DNA of 64,000 nucleotides, from the NCBI RefSeq assembly GCF_014596725.1, contig NZ_JACVEG010000004.1, positions 1 to 64,000 on the forward strand, given 5' to 3'. Of the stretch, positions 60,839 through 64,000 are shown one piece after another. Source of the stretch: Vibrio sp. Y2-5. Lineage in GTDB: Bacteria > Pseudomonadota > Gammaproteobacteria > Enterobacterales > Vibrionaceae. The position numbers were made by a program, and so were the translations under genes. Under the pieces are notes generated by a model. It did no database searches and had not been told where the DNA came from. It saw only the letters and a program-made list of their open reading frames with translations. Position 1 is the stretch's first letter; every line of letters begins with the position of its first letter.

Positions 60839-61072
60839 ATGGTTATTGAATTCAAATACGGCAGAATTATCGCCACTCAGCACGAAATTGTGATTCGTTT
60901 AGACGGAGAGCATAGAGTTACCTTGCAAGCGAGTGCTGAAGCGGTTCAATTGATGGGCAATGGAGCAAATGTCATTGTGGTGAATTGCAGCGAGGCGAAA
61001 TGGTCAATGAAACTTGATAATCAAACTCAGCTTGAACAACTCGCAGAATGTTTAGGTTGTTCTATTCACTAA
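60839..61072 (+). CDS. DUF3389 family protein
   Basis: A 77-residue protein that fits DUF3389, a small family known to me from vibrios: VIEFKYGRIIATQHEIVIRL, LMGNGANVIVVNCSEAKWSM, KLDNQTQLEQLAECLGC. It has no known function. It starts right after the thioesterase stop codon and probably shares its message. Confidence 0.8.
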   Translation: MVIEFKYGRIIATQHEIVIRLDGEHRVTLQASAEAVQLMGNGANVIVVNCSEAKWSMKLDNQTQLEQLAECLGCSIH

Positions 61073-61153
61073 AATTATTATCAACTCACTTGCATCAATA
61101 ATTGAAAATAGGGAAACTCACTACAAGTTTGAGTTATGTGAGATTTCCTCTTT

Positions 61154-62860
61154 ATGAGCAGCCCCCGCTTAAGAGTCCAGTTCGAAACGTTGTTTGAGCA
61201 CTTCAATGGTCAAGATGCTGATGCTCAGCTAGAAGATGTTGTCGATATTTTGTTTTGTACACGCCGAAACGCGCGAATTGTACTGAATAAAATGGAAGAA
61301 GAGGGCTGGATAGAATGGCATCCAGCGGCAGGGCGAGGGAAACTCTCCAAACTCATATTTAAGAGAAGTCGGGCTGATGTCAGCGAAAATCTGGCTCGAC
61401 GATATCTCGATGAGGGTAAGATTGGTCAGGCATTTTCCGTACTTGACCATGATGCGAGCAAGTTAACACAAGTCATTCAAAGCTATCTTGGCGTTCAACA
61501 CCAAGAAGGGCTGCAAGTCGTTCGTCTTCCATACTACCGTCCGCTTTCTATGCTTAACCCGTTAAAGCCGATGCGTCGCTCTGAGCAGCATATCGCTCGT
61601 CAAATTTATAGTGGGTTGACACGCTTTGACGAAGAAGAGCAACTGAAGCCCGATCTTGCTCATTCATGGCAATCCATTACACCTGAGCATTGGCGTTTTT
61701 ACTTGCGTCCGGGAGTCCGTTTCCACAATGGGAATCTGTTGACGACAGAAATGGTTGTTGAAAGCTTATGGAATCTTCGCTTCGTTAATCTATTTTCCCA
61801 TATCGATAGAGTTGAAACACCAGCAGATTGCATCGTTGATATCTGGTTACAGAAACCAGACACGCGATTACCATTACTCTTAGCTGAATGTTGTGCAAAA
61901 GTATTACTGCCCGAATCGCAACGTGGGGAAACATTTGATTTAATGCCAGTCGGTACCGGACCGTACAAAGTGGTGCTGAACGATGAGAAACGGCTCGTTT
62001 TGCAAGCGTTTGACAACTATTTCGGCTTTCGACCTCTGCTGGATCGTGTAGAGGTGTGGGTCATCGATGAAGCCCATTCTTCGATGGTTTTTCCTAGCCT
62101 TTCTAATCCCGTTAAGAATAAAAGAGGTTCCTCAACTGAAGATGTGGACTTAGACCCTGGTTGTACTTATTTGCTTCTTAATCGTCGCCACGGTGTTGCC
62201 GCAGATGAAACTTGGGCTGAGTACCTATGCCACAAACTGAGTGCCATGAATTTGTTTAAATTGTTGCCTGAACAAAACATTGTTGAGCTAGGCGTGTTGC
62301 CAGCGCATGGTTTGAAACCCGGATGGTATCATCAGGTTCCAATAAGTCACAGTGTCACTCCAAGTGAGCCTAAACGCCTTACCGTTGCTTATCATGCCCA
62401 GCACCCAACGTTTCCTATGATTGCAAAGGCAATTGAGCAACTTCTCAAAGAAGATGGAATCGGCGTTGATTTTATTAAGTATGAATTAACGATTGAAAAT
62501 GCAAGTGAAGTGGACATTTGGATTAAGCCGATGGGGATTGCAAGCCACAGAGATGACGCATTAGCAGGGTGGCTACTCAATGACTCTGATATTGAGCATT
62601 TAAGCCGACCTGATGATTTCCATCGATGGTTGGGCTTGATTGACCAATGGCGTGCAGAATCACAAGCAAATTTTCCCGGAAAAGAAATTGGGAAATCTCT
62701 TGTAGAGGCGCGACAAGTGATTCCGATGTTTCACTGCTGGCTTGGTGTCAGTAAAGATCAATGTGGTTCGTTGCAAAATGCTAAATGTAACGCTTTAGGT
62801 TGGTTCGATTTTAGTCAGGTATGGGTTAAGCCTGAATTTGAGTCCGGTTTAGTTGAATAG
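61154..62860 (+). CDS. sgrR: SgrR-family transcriptional regulator
   Basis: A 568-residue regulator with an N-terminal winged-helix domain (about 1-115: LRVQFETLFEHFNGQDADAQ, TRRNARIVLNKMEEEGWI) and a C-terminal periplasmic-binding-like domain (about 120-560: RSEQHIARQIYSGLTRFDEE, HWRFYLRPGVRFHNGNLLT). E. coli SgrR responds to sugar-phosphate stress and turns on the small RNA SgrS. I saw no SgrS-like gene within the 80 bases upstream. The ATG at 61154 has a weak ribosome site. Confidence 0.88.
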   Translation: MSSPRLRVQFETLFEHFNGQDADAQLEDVVDILFCTRRNARIVLNKMEEEGWIEWHPAAGRGKLSKLIFKRSRADVSENLARRYLDEGKIGQAFSVLDHDASKLTQVIQSYLGVQHQEGLQVVRLPYYRPLSMLNPLKPMRRSEQHIARQIYSGLTRFDEEEQLKPDLAHSWQSITPEHWRFYLRPGVRFHNGNLLTTEMVVESLWNLRFVNLFSHIDRVETPADCIVDIWLQKPDTRLPLLLAECCAKVLLPESQRGETFDLMPVGTGPYKVVLNDEKRLVLQAFDNYFGFRPLLDRVEVWVIDEAHSSMVFPSLSNPVKNKRGSSTEDVDLDPGCTYLLLNRRHGVAADETWAEYLCHKLSAMNLFKLLPEQNIVELGVLPAHGLKPGWYHQVPISHSVTPSEPKRLTVAYHAQHPTFPMIAKAIEQLLKEDGIGVDFIKYELTIENASEVDIWIKPMGIASHRDDALAGWLLNDSDIEHLSRPDDFHRWLGLIDQWRAESQANFPGKEIGKSLVEARQVIPMFHCWLGVSKDQCGSLQNAKCNALGWFDFSQVWVKPEFESGLVE

Positions 62861-62868
62861 TAATTGAA

Positions 62869-63120
62869 ATGGCAAAACCTAACAAAAAACAACCAGAAAA
62901 GAGTGTCGATATCTATTGCAGCAAATGTCGTACCCAACTATTTAAGTACAAGAAGGGTGGTAAGGGAGCACTCGTAAAATGTTTTAAAGAGCGAATTGTT
63001 CAAAACTACGTGACGGAAGCGTGTAAATGTCCAAATTGCGCCAGTGAATTTGCACGGGAATCTATGATAAGAGGCGCTCCCGCCTACAAAATCATCGGCG
63101 GAAAAGTCGTAACAAAGTAG
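62869..63120 (+). CDS. Small zinc-ribbon protein
   Basis: An 83-residue protein with cysteines set as a zinc ribbon: C17/C20 in YCSKC and C54/C57 in KCPNC. C38 and C52 are further candidates. It is basic and lacks other motifs. It starts nine bases after the sgrR gene and may be co-transcribed. Zinc binding is a reasonable inference; a role in nucleic-acid binding is only a guess. Confidence 0.75.
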   Translation: MAKPNKKQPEKSVDIYCSKCRTQLFKYKKGGKGALVKCFKERIVQNYVTEACKCPNCASEFARESMIRGAPAYKIIGGKVVTK

Positions 63121-63322
63121 TTCTTTCGTATGAGTTTTATTGCTCGATAATGGCTAAAAACGCTAATGAAAATTTACATTTTTAGCAAAAATGTAGGTAA
63201 ATTGATCACGGTCGATAAAATCGATAATTTTTGTGCTTATGAGTAGCTTAACTTTATATAAGTGTTAAAATTGCGCCGTTAAATTTATTAGGCCAAATCA
63301 TTTTCAATTTCTTGGAGTTGTC

Positions 63323-63400
63323 ATGGAATTAGCGCTAATCATCACTTTTATCGTCGCGGCTTTGGTCATGGTGAAAAAAGAGATGGCTGAAAACAAATAA
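63323..63400 (+). CDS. 25-residue single-helix membrane protein
   Basis: A very short gene: MELALIITFIVAALVMVKKE, then MAENK. One hydrophobic helix (about residues 2-17) is followed by a basic/acidic tail, a common plan for small membrane proteins. GGAG stands six bases before the ATG, and a strong terminator follows 54 bases after the stop. It begins about 200 bases past the zinc-ribbon gene and looks monocistronic. No function is known to me. Confidence 0.65.
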   Translation: MELALIITFIVAALVMVKKEMAENK

Positions 63401-63454
63401 TTTATCGCATTTACTTCATTTTTCTATACCTTTTTGAATGCAATAAACCACTAT

Positions 63455-63487
63455 AATGAAGCCAGCTTTTGCTGGCTTCATTCGTTT
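63455..63487 (+). terminator. Terminator after the 25-residue protein gene
   Basis: AATGAAGCCAGC (63455-63466), loop TTTT, GCTGGCTTCATT (63471-63482), then CGTTTT. A twelve-pair perfect stem. Confidence 0.87.
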
Positions 63488-63635
63488 TAGTCCACGTAAA
63501 ACAACTTCTTAAGTATAATTTCTTAGAAAATATCGCTAATATCGATGTGTCATTCATTTATGTAACCGATAAGAGATTTGCAAACTCATTTGCGGAAATT
63601 TCTTAGAGTTTTACTTTTAGAATAAGGATATCGTT

Positions 63636-64000
63636 TTGCACAGCCCTATTACTCTTGAAGCACTGCATATTCTTGATGCAATTGATAGAAGAGGCAGCTT
63701 TGCATCTGCTGCTAATGAACTGAATAGAGCGCCTAGTTCTTTGAGTTATCAGATTCAAAAGTTAGAGCAAGACTTAGATATCATGATTTTTGATCGCTCT
63801 GGACACAAAGCTAACTTCACTGAAGCTGGAAAATTGCTGTTAGAGCGAGGTAGGGCAATTCTTTCCGCAACCGAAAAGTTGGTTAATGATGCGACTTTGT
63901 TGGCCAACGGTTGGGAGCTAGACATTACGGTCGCCTTCGATGGAATTATTCCTGTGGCTTGCTTTTTCCCTATGGTTGAAGAGCTAGGGAATGTGAGTAA
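63636..64000 (+). CDS. LysR-family regulator (YhaJ-like), cut by the window end
   Basis: The first 121 residues of a LysR protein. The winged helix reads TLEALHILDAIDRRGSFASA, then ANELNRAPSSLSYQIQKLEQ, DLDIMIFDRSGHKANFTEAG; the linker helix and the start of the effector domain follow (GWELDITVAFDGIIPVACFF). It resembles E. coli YhaJ most closely. The start is TTG at 63636, with AAGGA seven bases upstream; no ATG occurs near. The rest lies beyond the window. Confidence 0.88.
   Translation, partial: MHSPITLEALHILDAIDRRGSFASAANELNRAPSSLSYQIQKLEQDLDIMIFDRSGHKANFTEAGKLLLERGRAILSATEKLVNDATLLANGWELDITVAFDGIIPVACFFPMVEELGNVS

Noticed and set aside
61073..61153. SgrS small RNA gene next to sgrR
   Set aside because: Only 80 bases separate sgrR from the previous gene, and no terminator-like hairpin or complementarity to a sugar-transporter message could be recognised.

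Overview
The window reads as a Vibrio (Vibrionaceae) chromosome, most likely a stretch of the smaller chromosome 2. The strongest evidence is the luxP-luxQ pair (V. harveyi-type autoinducer-2 receptor) followed by a convergent PilZ gene, the same neighbourhood as VCA0737-VCA0735 of V. cholerae. Further support comes from the divergent trxC/second fabH pair, small Vibrio-type families (DUF2986, DUF3389, TmaR, YgbA) and an exopolysaccharide operon of the Vibrio vps-II/cps/brp type. Placement on chromosome 2 is an inference from remembered gene order. No insertion sequence, prophage, integron or CRISPR array was seen; the genes look like host core and accessory genes.

Layout. 1-4.6 kb: the 3' end of tRNA-Cys, a NYN-domain protein, DUF2986, YgbA, an MFS transporter, thioredoxin 2 and a second ketoacyl-ACP synthase III. 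4.9-18.3 kb: one co-directional run of eleven genes, mostly overlapping or nearly touching. They make an extracellular polysaccharide: initiating phosphotransferase, outer-membrane barrel, Wza-like export protein, Wzc-like co-polymerase, flippase, Wzy-like polymerase, three glycosyltransferases, a small membrane protein and a secreted TIM-barrel-like protein, closed by a strong terminator. 18.4-23.5 kb: small housekeeping genes (YgjV-like, VOC, AphA phosphatase, TmaR, YceH, GIY-YIG, TraF-like outer-membrane protein). 23.8-28.2 kb: luxPQ and the PilZ protein. 29-33.1 kb: a cobQ-modABC operon. 33-41 kb: two small hypotheticals, YccS, helicase IV, nicotinamidase, methylglyoxal synthase and GlgC. 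41-49.3 kb: hypotheticals, an OsmC/DJ-1 pair, an EAL phosphodiesterase, a class 3 lipase-like protein and a cytochrome b561-YceI operon. 49.3-64 kb: a FocA-CBS fusion, LysR regulators, YcdZ, YbjD, a 5'-nucleotidase, PhnA, M50 and M48 proteases, MenI-like thioesterase, SgrR and two very short membrane proteins.

How the parts may fit together. The window joins a biofilm-type polysaccharide operon, an AI-2 quorum-sensing receptor, a c-di-GMP effector (PilZ) and a c-di-GMP phosphodiesterase (EAL). In vibrios these are linked because quorum sensing and c-di-GMP both control matrix production. That they act as one circuit here is inference, since no shared operator was recognised.

Points most worth a second look: the Wzc-like protein has lost the key Walker A lysine and Walker B aspartate; the focA-CBS fusion carries an embedded ribosome site and start that would make a free CBS protein; a 95-residue protein looks like only the two ends of a flagellar rod protein; the YgjV-like gene has a structured leader with a possible pseudoknot and a PurR-like box; two membrane proteins of 31 and 25 residues have clear ribosome sites; and several long perfect inverted repeats without a T-tract sit at gene ends.
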